Shown here in pieces: positions 7,613-16,608 of a stretch of 64,000 nt of DNA. The DNA is from Williamwhitmania taraxaci. GTDB lineage: Bacteria; Bacteroidota; Bacteroidia; Bacteroidales; Williamwhitmaniaceae. The notes under the pieces were generated by a model. It was given only the letters and a program-made list of their open reading frames with translations. It did no database searches and was not told the DNA's origin. Position 1 is the stretch's first letter. Every line of letters starts with the position of its first letter. The stretch spans positions 1 to 64,000 of the forward strand of contig NZ_FMYP01000013.1 of the NCBI RefSeq assembly GCF_900096565.1, given 5' to 3'. A program made the translations under genes and the position numbers.

Positions 7613-8251
7613 CTATCCAATATTCAGGATTCTCCGCAAGATAGGTGTTAGTCCGGCAAAGAAAAACTCAACGGCAATTACCATTACAAGTAATCCCATA
7701 AGCCGCATCATAACTTTATTTCCAGTGTCGCCAATCCATGGAACAACCTTTCCTGCTCCCAGCAGGACTAGAAGGGTGATACCTAATACTGCAGTCATCA
7801 CCGCAACCAAAACTATTTTTAACGTGGGTGTGGTAGCATCGGACCAGAGCACAATGGCATTGGTAATTGCGCCAGGGCCACAAATCATGGGAATAGCCAG
7901 CGGTGTTATAGCAATGTCATTCCCATACGCCTTGCTCTCCGCTGGATCGTCCATCTTAACACGAACAACCTTGGCTTGAAGCATATCATAGCCCATCATG
8001 AAGAATATTATACCTCCGGCTATTCTTAGGCTATCAATGGAAATGGAGAAGAACTTAAAGATTAACTGTCCGGCTAAAGCAAAGACCAGTAGAATAATGA
8101 GGGAAACGGCAACCGCTTTTATAGCAACTTTTGAACGTTCTTTAGGACTTAAGCCGCTAGTCATCGACATGAAAATTGGCATCGATCCAAGCGGATTAAT
8201 CAAACTGAAGAAAGAGGCGAAAACGATTAGACTAAATTCAAATATTCCCAT
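7613..8251 (-). CDS. MarC-family integral membrane protein
   Basis: A 212-residue inner-membrane protein with six hydrophobic segments. The start at ATG 8251 is chosen because MGIFEFSLIVFASFFSLINP matches the family N-terminus; the frame reaches 8299 with a polar leader. Family motifs seen: FFSLINPLGSMPIFMSMT, GGIIFFMMGYDMLQAK, DIAITPLAIPMICGPGAI (a conserved PLAxPxxxGPG signature) and a GLLVMVIAVEFFFAGL C-terminus. The family's transport role is uncertain; the old link to antibiotic resistance in Escherichia coli is not accepted. No operon partner. Confidence 0.92.
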   Translation of the reverse strand: MGIFEFSLIVFASFFSLINPLGSMPIFMSMTSGLSPKERSKVAIKAVAVSLIILLVFALAGQLIFKFFSISIDSLRIAGGIIFFMMGYDMLQAKVVRVKMDDPAESKAYGNDIAITPLAIPMICGPGAITNAIVLWSDATTPTLKIVLVAVMTAVLGITLLVLLGAGKVVPWIGDTGNKVMMRLMGLLVMVIAVEFFFAGLTPILRRILNIG

Positions 8252-8424
8252 TTTTTTTGCTGCAAATATAGTGATTTGATCTGGCTTTGGCTTAATCATG
8301 GAAACGGTCTGCGGAATAGTCTTGTTTATAAAATGGTTGATAAAATGTTCATATTAATATCAAAGTAAAGCGGAGAAGCGTGATTTATTGTGGTAGTTTT
8401 GCTTGTTGTAAGGAATATGCTGCT

Positions 8425-9810
8425 ATGAGAGAAGAAGGCGATTATAATCGAGGAACAGAGGGTGATACGCGAGAGGTTATTCGACGGTATGAGGATATGC
8501 TTCGGAGCAGTTCAACGTACTATTTTGATGTATTTGAGTTCGAGAATATTATTGACCATTACCTCGATTTGCATAATGCGCCAGGGGCGGGTGTCGCAGC
8601 CGAAATTGCGCGCCAACAGCATCCTTATTCCTCCGAGTTGCAGCTCAAACATGCCGAAATCCTGATTGCCGACAAAAAGTTTGAAGAGGCAACAGCACTG
8701 CTCGACTTGCTTGCTCAAATCGAACCGCATAATCCAGACGTTATGCTCCTTCTTGGTAAGTTATATTTGGCTCAAAAATGGGGACTTAAAGCTAATAGTT
8801 ACTTCAAAAAAGCACTAGCCGAGAATCTCGAGAATCGAACTGAAATCTTAGGCAATATTTGTAGTATGTTCCTTGAGAAAGGAGATACCAAATCGGCTTT
8901 GCCCTACCTAGAAATTGCGATTAGTGAGGATACTGACAATGAAAATCTTTGGTTCGACCTTGCATATTGCTACGACAGGGAGGGTAAAACACCCGAGGCC
9001 ATCAATGGTTATATCCGTTACCTTAATTACGACCCTTTTAATGATTCTGCCTGGTACAACCTCGGCTTGCTCTACTCTCGCGAAGATGAGCATGAAAAAG
9101 CCTTAGATGCATTTGAGTTCTGTGTTGCCATTATTGCAGAGATACCAATCTATATCTTAAGTTTAGCCCATACGCTGGCTACCCTTGAGCGCTATCCAAA
9201 AGCAATTGAACTATTTAAGGAACTGCTTGAGACAGATCCTGAAAACGTAAATGCTCTGTGCTCCATTGGGGAGTGTTACGAAAAGTTGGGCGAATCGGTG
9301 CTAGCCATTTCCTACTACGATAGAACCATTCTTCTTGATCCAGAAAACGCGGAGGCATACTATGGCTTAGCTGTGATACACATGGAAAAGGGAAACTATT
9401 TTGAGAGCTTAACCATGGTTAAGCTTTGCCTGAAATATGACGATGTCAACCCTGAGTATTGGTTTGGCTTGGGCAAAGTATACCATAAGTTAGGTTCTAT
9501 TCCCGAATCAGTAAAGGCCTATGAAAAGGCAATCCTGCTCGACGAAGAGGATGTTGACTCTATTGCTGGACTTGCCTATATATACATCGAACAGCACGAT
9601 GAGGAGCGAGCATTGCGAAATTTTTTACGATGTGTAGAAATTTCGGAGGAAGTGGAATTTCTCGTTCAAGCAGCCATCATAGAGGTTCGCAAAGGTATGC
9701 GCACCCAAGCTTTTGAGCATCTCCAAAGGGCAATAACCATAGATGAAGAAGCGGGAGTTGATTTTTTCAACGAGTATCCCGAACTAAAGAATTTAGACGA
9801 TCTTTTATAA
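8425..9810 (+). CDS. TPR repeat protein
   Basis: A 461-residue soluble protein composed almost wholly of tetratricopeptide repeats from about residue 60 on, for example PHNPDVMLLLGKLYLAQKW, PFNDSAWYNLGLLYSREDEH, PENVNALCSIGECYEKLGES and PENAEAYYGLAVIHMEKGNY, roughly ten units. There is no signal peptide, so a cytoplasmic scaffold is likely. ATG 8425 (MREEGDYNRG) is preferred over the GTG at 8380, because the extra residues (IYCGSFACCKEYA) are untypical and AAGGA lies before the ATG. The next gene, the ComA-type synthase, starts 27 bases after the stop, so the two are probably co-transcribed. Partner unknown. Confidence 0.85.
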   Translation: MREEGDYNRGTEGDTREVIRRYEDMLRSSSTYYFDVFEFENIIDHYLDLHNAPGAGVAAEIARQQHPYSSELQLKHAEILIADKKFEEATALLDLLAQIEPHNPDVMLLLGKLYLAQKWGLKANSYFKKALAENLENRTEILGNICSMFLEKGDTKSALPYLEIAISEDTDNENLWFDLAYCYDREGKTPEAINGYIRYLNYDPFNDSAWYNLGLLYSREDEHEKALDAFEFCVAIIAEIPIYILSLAHTLATLERYPKAIELFKELLETDPENVNALCSIGECYEKLGESVLAISYYDRTILLDPENAEAYYGLAVIHMEKGNYFESLTMVKLCLKYDDVNPEYWFGLGKVYHKLGSIPESVKAYEKAILLDEEDVDSIAGLAYIYIEQHDEERALRNFLRCVEISEEVEFLVQAAIIEVRKGMRTQAFEHLQRAITIDEEAGVDFFNEYPELKNLDDLL

Positions 9811-9837
9811 CTTGGTTTATTAATATAATACAGCCGT

Positions 9838-10626
9838 ATGAATTTTGAACTAACTAACATACCTGCAAGACCAATCAAGCCTCGCCAATCGGGCATTACC
9901 ATGGTAATGGACAAAGGGTTGAGTTTGCGCGAAGCCGAAAACATGGTTGACGCTTGTGGGCAATATATCGATTACGTAAAGCTTGGTTTTGGAACCTCTA
10001 TGGTAACCAACCGTGTTGAAGAGAAAATCCGTTTCTATCAAAGCAATAATATTCGTTGCTATTTGGGTGGCACACTATTCGAGGCCTTTGTAATTCGCAA
10101 CCAGTTTGAGCAGTATCAACAATTGCTTGATCGGTTTGGCGTTTTAGCGGTGGAAGTGTCGGATGGGAGTATGGCAATGGATCATGCAGAGAAGTGTAAT
10201 TACATTAATATTCTGTCTAACAACAGGATTGTGCTCTCCGAAGTGGGATCGAAGGTGGCCGGGGTGGAGATTTCCAACGAAGCCTGGGTTTCGATGATGA
10301 ATTTGGAGTTGAAATCAGGATCAACCAAGGTTATTGCAGAGGCACGCGAAAGCGGAAATATCGGCATTTACCATACCGACGGGTCTGCCGATACAGAGCT
10401 AGTTAGCCTTATCGACAAGGACGTGCATGGTGATAATGTTATTTGGGAAGCTCCATTGAAGAATCAACAGGTTTGGTTTATAAAACATTTTGGATCAAAC
10501 GTAAACCTGGGAAACATTGCAGTAAACGAGGTTGTTTCGCTTGAAACGCTGCGATTAGGCTTACGTGGGGATACCATGCTTAGCTTTTTGCCAGAGGAGT
10601 TAACTAAGGGGCGTAATTTACTCTAG
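9838..10626 (+). CDS. Phosphosulfolactate synthase-like protein (ComA family)
   Basis: This 262-residue protein matches the ComA family (TIM barrel), which adds sulfite to phosphoenolpyruvate to make (R)-phosphosulfolactate, the first step of one coenzyme M route. Visible family features: PRQSGITMVMDKGLSL, the VKLGFGTS strand, YLGGTLFEAFVI, VLAVEVSDGSMAM, VLSEVGSKVAG, VIAEARESGNIGIY, IWEAPLKNQQVWFIKHFGSN and LRLGLRGDT. Length is typical. No ComB, ComC or other sulfonate genes are near, so the product's fate is unknown. In Bacteroidota a sulfonolipid or sulfolactate route is conceivable, but that is inference. It follows the TPR gene closely. Confidence 0.85.
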   Translation: MNFELTNIPARPIKPRQSGITMVMDKGLSLREAENMVDACGQYIDYVKLGFGTSMVTNRVEEKIRFYQSNNIRCYLGGTLFEAFVIRNQFEQYQQLLDRFGVLAVEVSDGSMAMDHAEKCNYINILSNNRIVLSEVGSKVAGVEISNEAWVSMMNLELKSGSTKVIAEARESGNIGIYHTDGSADTELVSLIDKDVHGDNVIWEAPLKNQQVWFIKHFGSNVNLGNIAVNEVVSLETLRLGLRGDTMLSFLPEELTKGRNLL

Positions 10627-10680
10627 TGTTTTACGTATTCCACTGATCAATTACAATTAGAACTTGATAATTGGCATTTA

Positions 10681-10700
10681 GGGGCGTTAGCCCCTTTTTG
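10681..10700 (+). terminator. Terminator after the comA-like gene
   Basis: GGGGC, loop GTTA, GCCCC, then TTTTTG: a short GC stem with a T-run 55 bases after the stop codon. Confidence 0.7.
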
Positions 10701-10769
10701 TCCCTGTATATTGAGGCATTATTTTGCCTTGAATATCCAAACCAACAAAACTAACAAATCCGTACCATT

Positions 10770-11480
10770 ATGCGATACGCCATTTTGTCCTTCCTGCTTA
10801 TCTCCGGATTCGCGTTAAGTGCCCAGAATCTGCAGCTACATTACGATATGGGCAAGGCCAATGATAAACGCACCTCCGATAGGGGTTTCTTTACATCTAC
10901 CGTGGAGATGTTTCGTCCTGATAGTCTGGGCTCAACCTTCTTCTTTATTGATATGGATTACAACGGTAAGGATGGCGATATCTCAGCATCTTACTGGGAA
11001 ATTGCGCGTGATGTAAAACTTTGGAGTGCACCTGTTGCACTGCATTTAGAGTTCAATGGAGGATTGTTCAAGGATAGAAACTCAGACTTTGGCGGCCATA
11101 TTCGAAATGCATACCTTTTTGGAGCATCCACCTCATTTACACTTGGCAAGGTAAATTTAGGTTCCTATATTGCTTATAAACATTTTAATGGCGGGGGCAA
11201 AGAGGGACCCGATATTCAGTGGACCGGTACATGGTTCACCATGATTGCCAATGGGAAGATTACACTAACTGGATTTTTCGACGTTTGGAGCCAAGATAAA
11301 ATAAACGGGCTTGGTGTTGCCGATGGAAAGACATGGGTTTTTCTATCGGAACCACAGATTTGGTACAACGTAAATAAAAATTTATCGATAGGTAGTGAAT
11401 TTGAAATCAGCAGTAACTTTATTTTCCCTTCGAATAAACTCGAAATAATGCCAACCGTTGCGGCAAAATGGAATTTTTAA
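10770..11480 (+). CDS. DUF5020 outer-membrane protein (Tsx-like)
   Basis: This 236-residue protein begins with a signal peptide (MRYAILSFLLISGFALSAQ, cleavage after SAQ). The mature part consists of alternating strands with aromatic residues (STFFFIDMDYNG, ASYWEIARDVKLW, APVALHLEFNGGLF, LGSYIAYKHFNG, WTGTWFTMIANGKITLTGFF) and ends in W-N-F, a C-terminal aromatic typical of beta-barrels. The DUF5020 family is related to nucleoside channel Tsx; the actual solute is unknown. It stands alone between a terminator and a convergent lipoprotein gene. Confidence 0.8.
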   Translation: MRYAILSFLLISGFALSAQNLQLHYDMGKANDKRTSDRGFFTSTVEMFRPDSLGSTFFFIDMDYNGKDGDISASYWEIARDVKLWSAPVALHLEFNGGLFKDRNSDFGGHIRNAYLFGASTSFTLGKVNLGSYIAYKHFNGGGKEGPDIQWTGTWFTMIANGKITLTGFFDVWSQDKINGLGVADGKTWVFLSEPQIWYNVNKNLSIGSEFEISSNFIFPSNKLEIMPTVAAKWNF

Positions 11481-11677
11481 TACTGATGAAAACTATTTGT
11501 CCCCAGTGATTCAACCTTAATAAATCCCGATTGAGTTTACCACGAGACAAGCGTGACTTTGTTCCGAAGCACACGTGACTTTTTTTAGAGGATGACGTAA
11601 ATCTATTGTGGTGTAAAACAACAGTCTAGTTTAGTATGGCAAATGCTTTTAGAGACCAATTACCATCCTTGTCGTGA

Positions 11678-12421
11678 TTAGTTGGCCGGGCGTAAGTTCC
11701 CTTTTCCATCCTTAACCAATGTGATACTGGGAAAGCCCATATACACAATGTTTCCGATGCTTTTAATTGTAGCGGTGAGATTGTTGGATGCGTTTACGAG
11801 AATATCGCCGGTTCCATTATTGGTGACTACCATGTTGCTATTTTTGAAATCCTGTAGATAAATCCAACCGGTTCCCTTGTAGTAGACATCTACATCGTTG
11901 CACCTACCCACTATAATTAGGTCCGATACACCGGAGTGCTGCTCAATATTACATCGATTGGCAATTAGTGGTATCGATACTCTTCCTCCCGATTCATCGC
12001 AGTAGTAAGTAAACTGATTTGCTCTTATGGTATCCATAACAGTGACGTCTTGTATTCCAAAATAGGAAATAGCTGTTACGGTATTATTTAAATAGAGGGA
12101 AACCTCTTTTCTGTTCTTAAAACTCGTAGACCATGCCTTTCCACTTTCATTACGAATGGTTAAGGTTGAGTCTACCATCGTCGTTGTTACCTCGCTAATA
12201 ATGTTCTCACCTGCTTTAACTGTGGCGTATTGACGTCCTTCGGTAACGTGAACGGTGACCTTCACATCATGGTTGATGACTATTTTCGAAACTCTTCCAA
12301 TGATGGGGCGTTCAACCTCTTTCATAGGACCTGCTGGATTGAGAAAATCAAAACCAATTTCGCAAGAACTCAACAATAGCAAGGCTATTATTGAGCTAAT
12401 ATAGTAAACCCCTTTTCTCAT
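11678..12421 (-). CDS. GIN/DUF2807-domain lipoprotein
   Basis: A 247-residue lipoprotein: MRKGVYYISSIIALLLLSSC gives a lipobox with Cys20. The rest is repetitive beta structure of the putative auto-transporter adhesin head (GIN, DUF2807) type: IVINHDVKVTVHVTEGRQY, VDSTLTIRNESG, VTAISYFGIQDVTV, GVSDLIIVGRCNDVDVYYKG, and the closing GNIVYMGFPSITLVKDGKGN. Such proteins are surface or periplasmic beta-helices of unclear role. Its start codon overlaps the stop of the upstream deacylase gene by 4 bases (ATGA), so they are translationally coupled. Confidence 0.82.
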   Translation of the reverse strand: MRKGVYYISSIIALLLLSSCEIGFDFLNPAGPMKEVERPIIGRVSKIVINHDVKVTVHVTEGRQYATVKAGENIISEVTTTMVDSTLTIRNESGKAWSTSFKNRKEVSLYLNNTVTAISYFGIQDVTVMDTIRANQFTYYCDESGGRVSIPLIANRCNIEQHSGVSDLIIVGRCNDVDVYYKGTGWIYLQDFKNSNMVVTNNGTGDILVNASNNLTATIKSIGNIVYMGFPSITLVKDGKGNLRPAN

Positions 12422-13524
12422 AACCTAATACCTAAACCGTATTCAACATAGTCGGCATTGCCCCAATGGGTTTTCAATGCAACATGTCCAAATAATTTTT
12501 CCGAGAAGAAATACCGAAGCGCTAGACGTTCGTATAGGGGACCACCGGTTTTGTCAATACCGTAAAGGTATGGGCCAATCCCGAGGTTGATTCCTATTCG
12601 TCCTACTTGAAATTCATAGCGAAAATTAACACCAAGTCGCGTAAGTGCAACTCCATGTGCCGATTCATCTACGTCCTTCAGGTTTTCCACACACGCCCCG
12701 TTATACATGGCATCAAAACCAACGCCAAAACGTTGAAATGGTTTAGCTCTCCAGGTGTATTCCAATGATATGCCACCAATGGGGTAACGATCAGTTCCAA
12801 TTGGGTTCTCCTGTTTTGCCCCTCCATAGGCAATAACCGAAAATTTTCCCTGCAAGGTATCCAACCTGTCTGCATTAAAGTAGGATTTAAAAGTAGCGTT
12901 GCGGCTGAACCGATATCCGGCTCCAAAGTATACAGTTGGCAAGTTTAATCCTGCATTTGGCTTCTTAAATGAGCCATTGGAGAGATGCGAAAGTGCTAGG
13001 CCACCTCTCAAGTTGAGCGAAGGAGATATGGTATAACGGTATTCGAAAAGGAAATTTACTGCTGCATTGATGTGGTTGCTCGTCCCCGTGTTTTTATAGT
13101 TTGTCTCTCGATCAAAAATCTTGGTTACATAACCTACGCCAGAGGCCATCCGGAAGAAAAAGGTCGAGCGGGGTCCTCTGCCATTTAGGGTAAAGTTAAT
13201 TGCAGGCATCAAGCAGAAGGCTTGTCCCAGATAGGTGGGGCTGCCTAAGTCGAACCACATATAAACGAAGCCCAGTTCAGGGTAACCAAATCCTTTTGCC
13301 CACTTCCGATTTTCGGGCGATTGCATGGTAATTGCAACCTCGAGTGCGCTCACATGCCGCTCTTGCAGAAGTCGCATTTGTGGGTGATGATACGCTAAAT
13401 AACCGTAGTGTGATCTTACAGAAACTTCGAATGGGTTTTGTTCGATGCTGTTCAGTTGGCCATAACCAAGTTGGAGGCTAATGGCAAAAAAGAAAAAAAC
13501 AGCGAACAGCTGTTTGATAGTCAT
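12418..13524 (-). CDS. Acyloxyacyl hydrolase / PagL-like lipid A 3-O-deacylase
   Basis: A 368-residue outer-membrane protein. ATG 13524 begins a signal peptide (MTIKQLFAVFFFFAISLQLGYGQ); an ATG at 13548 lies in frame upstream. The body is a beta-barrel with the PagL signature ALSHLSNGSFKKPNAGLN, where His and Ser of H-x-S are catalytic and the Asn-Gly and Pro-Asn positions are conserved. PagL removes the 3-O acyl chain of lipid A at the outer leaflet. At 368 residues it is much longer than PagL (~190), as usual for Bacteroidota homologues. It forms a two-gene unit with the GIN lipoprotein. Confidence 0.82.
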   Translation of the reverse strand: MTIKQLFAVFFFFAISLQLGYGQLNSIEQNPFEVSVRSHYGYLAYHHPQMRLLQERHVSALEVAITMQSPENRKWAKGFGYPELGFVYMWFDLGSPTYLGQAFCLMPAINFTLNGRGPRSTFFFRMASGVGYVTKIFDRETNYKNTGTSNHINAAVNFLFEYRYTISPSLNLRGGLALSHLSNGSFKKPNAGLNLPTVYFGAGYRFSRNATFKSYFNADRLDTLQGKFSVIAYGGAKQENPIGTDRYPIGGISLEYTWRAKPFQRFGVGFDAMYNGACVENLKDVDESAHGVALTRLGVNFRYEFQVGRIGINLGIGPYLYGIDKTGGPLYERLALRYFFSEKLFGHVALKTHWGNADYVEYGLGIRL

Positions 13525-13552
13525 ATTAAGATAGTTTGCAGAGCACAAAAGT

Positions 13553-13590
13553 AAAAAAAAAGCCGGCTAGTATATGCCGGCTTCTTTTTT
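13553..13590 (-). terminator. Terminator after the T9SS amylase gene
   Basis: AAGCCGGC (13560-13567), loop TAGTATAT, GCCGGCTT (13576-13583), with A-run and T-run flanks. It ends the minus-strand amylase transcript just before the start region of the deacylase gene. Confidence 0.8.
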
Positions 13591-13602
13591 ATTCGAAAAA
13601 TA

Positions 13603-16410
13603 TTAGAAAATAACTAGCTTCTGCGATAGCGTGGTAGTCTTTGTCTTTACAGAAATGATATAAATACCCGCTCTGTAATTATTCTGGACTTGGATTAACT
13701 CCTGATCTATTATTGTTCCAGTGAATAGGGTAGCGAGTTTTTGGCCGGACAAGCTATACACGGAAACTTCAGCTTCAGTTGGAACCTTACTTCCTGCAAG
13801 GATATTGATACTTGAACCGTTGGATGGATTCGGATATACATTTAACCAAACACCACTGTTATCGGCCTGAATTATTGGTGTGGAAGTGTAGGTGTCTTTT
13901 TGGATTAGTCTAGTGTTGGTGAACATCCGATAGGCCCCAGCTCCAAGGGTTAGGTTTAAATCTGTGGATGTAATTGTTACTGAATCCTGGCTAAAGAATT
14001 CATACCATTTTCCGGTTGTAGGGAAGGAAACTGTAGTAACCATTGATTTTACATCAAAGTTGCCGATAATTACTGCTGTTTCTGCTCCTGAAGTTAATCT
14101 CATAGTTTTAATGACTCCGGAAAAGGAAGTTGTAAAGTCTGTACCTGAGAATGGAGCATACTCACGTTTCAGCTTATTGAGGGTAGCGTAGTGAGAGAAT
14201 AGCAAACTGCGATCGGCGTTATTCATATAGTCCCACCGGATAGGCTTTTCACCCGTTCTTCCATTTAAATCGATGGAAAAATCATAACCAACCTCACCAA
14301 ATTGCCAAATCATTTTTGGACCTGGTACCGGGATAAGAAATAGAGAGGTTAGTTTTGAACGGTTTAATGCTGTCTTCAAATTCTTTACACTATAGGCACC
14401 GTCCGAATTTCCAGAGGTCAGGTTCTTATACATACTTCGCTCTTCGTCGTGACTTTCCATATACCCGATTAGGTTTGGGTTATTCCAACCACGGCTCTTG
14501 TAGGATATTCCAGAGAAGTTAGAGTTTGGTATAAAGCCCATTCCTGCATCTAAATAACTCCCATTCAAATTACCCCAAAGCATTAAGCCATGGTTTGCAA
14601 GCACGGTTTCTTCTGCATTATCTGATAGATGTTCGGCAATCACGTAAGCATCAGATTTATACTCCCAAATTTTGTTTGCCATGCGCTCGAGTATGGTAAT
14701 ACGGGCAGCATCATATTGACCTCCCCAAGGGTCGCTGCTTGTGTGAGGAGTGTTACTGAACCCTTTGGTAAAGTCGAATCGAAAGCCATCGACTTTGTAT
14801 TCCGACATCCAGAATCTACTAATACTATCCACTAATGCTTGAGTTTCGATGCTCTCATGATTAAAGTCGTATCCCCACTGCGCATCGGGGTTAGTAAAGT
14901 TCGATTGAACATTATACCATGGATTATCAACAGTTGGTTTATTCGTGTTTTTATCGAAGTAAAGTTTTAAGAATGGTGATTGCCCATATGAGTGATTAAG
15001 CACGAGATCCAAAACTACGGCAATGCCGTTCTGGTGTGCAACATCAACTAATCGCTTCAACTCATTTGCGGGTCCGTAATACTTATCAGGGGCAAAGTAA
15101 AAACTAGGGTTATAACCCCACGATAAGTTCCCATCGAATTCGTTTATAGGCATTAATTCAATTACGTTAACGCCTAGACGTTTGAAGTAGGCAATTGAAT
15201 CGGCAACACGGGCATAGGAATGAGCGTGTGTAAAGTCCCGAACTAGTAGCTCATAGATAATCAGCTTTGATTTGTCGGGATTCGAAAAGTTTGTGACTTG
15301 CCAAGGGTATGGCTGCTGACCGGTTTTGAATATCGAAACTATTCCAGTGGTTTTCCCAACTGGGTATTGCTTCAATCCTGAATACGTTGAATCTACAATA
15401 TACTGATCGCTCCAGGGATCGAGCAACTTTTCGGAGTAAGGATCGGCGATGGTTATATTTCCATCCACATTATATTGGAAACCATACTCTTTGTTAGGAT
15501 CTAACCCTGAAAGCGTTATCCAGTAGTATTTGCCATCGGATGTGCGCTTCATATAGTAATCAGCTTTAATTAGCCAGTCACTAAAATCGCCAAAAGCAAA
15601 GGCATAGCTCTTTTTTGCAGCCGGATCTTTTAGAACGAGAGTTACGGTAGTATTATCGATATAGTTGATGCCGGGCTTAACTCCGGCAGGAAGTTCTTCT
15701 GTAATAACGGCAGGACGGACAATAATATTAACAGAGTCGGCGAGCGTTGAAGTCGCATCTGAAGCTACCGCTTTTATCCAGTGATTGCCATAGGCCGACG
15801 CAGGATAGCTGTAGCTAATAGTAGCATTAGTGGTTGTATTTACTTGAATATTGTCGATAAATATGCTTAATGAAGTAGAGTTATTGGCAGAGGCCTCAAT
15901 GGCTACAGCTGAATTAAGTTCGTAAATTGGTTGATCTTTTAGTGGATTCGAGAGGGTAAGCGAAAGCCCTGGCTCATAAACGTTATATAGAATATCGGGG
16001 CTGGTCTGCTTTGAACCGTCAGCACTTCTAAATACAAAGCAGAGTTTTGTGATTTTTTTTTCGGCAGGAACTTTGTAGAACTCCCTGATTGATGGAGAAA
16101 TAGTTAGGGTATAAAGATTGGGATTTGAACCGGAGCGGGTGAGTTTGGGTTGCGCGGTATTGACGCCCCAAGCTCCAATTACATAGGCCCACTGTTCAAT
16201 ACCATCGACATTTACGCCCGTGTGAGCATAGATATCGCCGGCAAAATCTTTTAATGCAGCATTACCTAGGGTTGCATCAAAGGTAACAACAACCTGATCG
16301 GTGGCTGTGGGTAGGGTAGGAGTTACGGTAATGACTTGAGATAGCAATGTACTGCTCATCCAAAATAAAAAAACAGTTATTGCAATTACTTTAGTTAGGA
16401 TGGTCTTCAT
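13603..16410 (-). CDS. T9SS-exported GH13 alpha-amylase
   Basis: A 935-residue secreted enzyme. ATG 16410 starts a signal peptide (MKTILTKVIAITVFLFWMSSTLLSQ). Then come beta domains to about residue 250, a CBM48-like region (~260-340, with FGDFSDW) and a GH13 barrel from ~380. Catalytic motifs by this start: DLVLNH (~468), GFRFDF with nucleophile Asp546, acid/base Glu593 in IAEHL and ESHDEE with Asp654. The last ~80 residues (NVYPNPSNGSS to LVIF) form a type A T9SS sorting domain, so the enzyme is delivered to the surface or medium. It should cut starch outside the cell and feed the SusCD system encoded upstream on the same strand. Confidence 0.92.
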   Translation of the reverse strand: MKTILTKVIAITVFLFWMSSTLLSQVITVTPTLPTATDQVVVTFDATLGNAALKDFAGDIYAHTGVNVDGIEQWAYVIGAWGVNTAQPKLTRSGSNPNLYTLTISPSIREFYKVPAEKKITKLCFVFRSADGSKQTSPDILYNVYEPGLSLTLSNPLKDQPIYELNSAVAIEASANNSTSLSIFIDNIQVNTTTNATISYSYPASAYGNHWIKAVASDATSTLADSVNIIVRPAVITEELPAGVKPGINYIDNTTVTLVLKDPAAKKSYAFAFGDFSDWLIKADYYMKRTSDGKYYWITLSGLDPNKEYGFQYNVDGNITIADPYSEKLLDPWSDQYIVDSTYSGLKQYPVGKTTGIVSIFKTGQQPYPWQVTNFSNPDKSKLIIYELLVRDFTHAHSYARVADSIAYFKRLGVNVIELMPINEFDGNLSWGYNPSFYFAPDKYYGPANELKRLVDVAHQNGIAVVLDLVLNHSYGQSPFLKLYFDKNTNKPTVDNPWYNVQSNFTNPDAQWGYDFNHESIETQALVDSISRFWMSEYKVDGFRFDFTKGFSNTPHTSSDPWGGQYDAARITILERMANKIWEYKSDAYVIAEHLSDNAEETVLANHGLMLWGNLNGSYLDAGMGFIPNSNFSGISYKSRGWNNPNLIGYMESHDEERSMYKNLTSGNSDGAYSVKNLKTALNRSKLTSLFLIPVPGPKMIWQFGEVGYDFSIDLNGRTGEKPIRWDYMNNADRSLLFSHYATLNKLKREYAPFSGTDFTTSFSGVIKTMRLTSGAETAVIIGNFDVKSMVTTVSFPTTGKWYEFFSQDSVTITSTDLNLTLGAGAYRMFTNTRLIQKDTYTSTPIIQADNSGVWLNVYPNPSNGSSINILAGSKVPTEAEVSVYSLSGQKLATLFTGTIIDQELIQVQNNYRAGIYIISVKTKTTTLSQKLVIF

Positions 16411-16551
16411 TTTTGAAAATGATTTGGTTGAAACGTTACCATATTTAGCATTCATTTTATCGGAGGAAATGATTACCTATCTTCCAAAAACGTATTAAGT
16501 GTAAAAAAGTTAGGTGAAATGGAATAACATATTTAGTTACCCAATATTATA

Positions 16552-16588
16552 GAAAAAGAAGTTACCCAAATTGGGTAACTTCTTTTTC
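16552..16588 (-). terminator. Hairpin between susF-like and amylase genes
   Basis: GAAAAAGAAGTTACCCAA pairs perfectly with TTGGGTAACTTCTTTTTC around a single A centre. The T-run on the minus strand makes it a strong intrinsic terminator inside the sus operon. Confidence 0.85.
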
Positions 16589-16608
16589 AAAATTACATTT
16601 TATCGATA

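Noticed and set aside
7500-7979. 159-codon plus-strand frame opposite marC
   Set aside because: It runs through the bidirectional terminator and lies antisense to a clear MarC gene.
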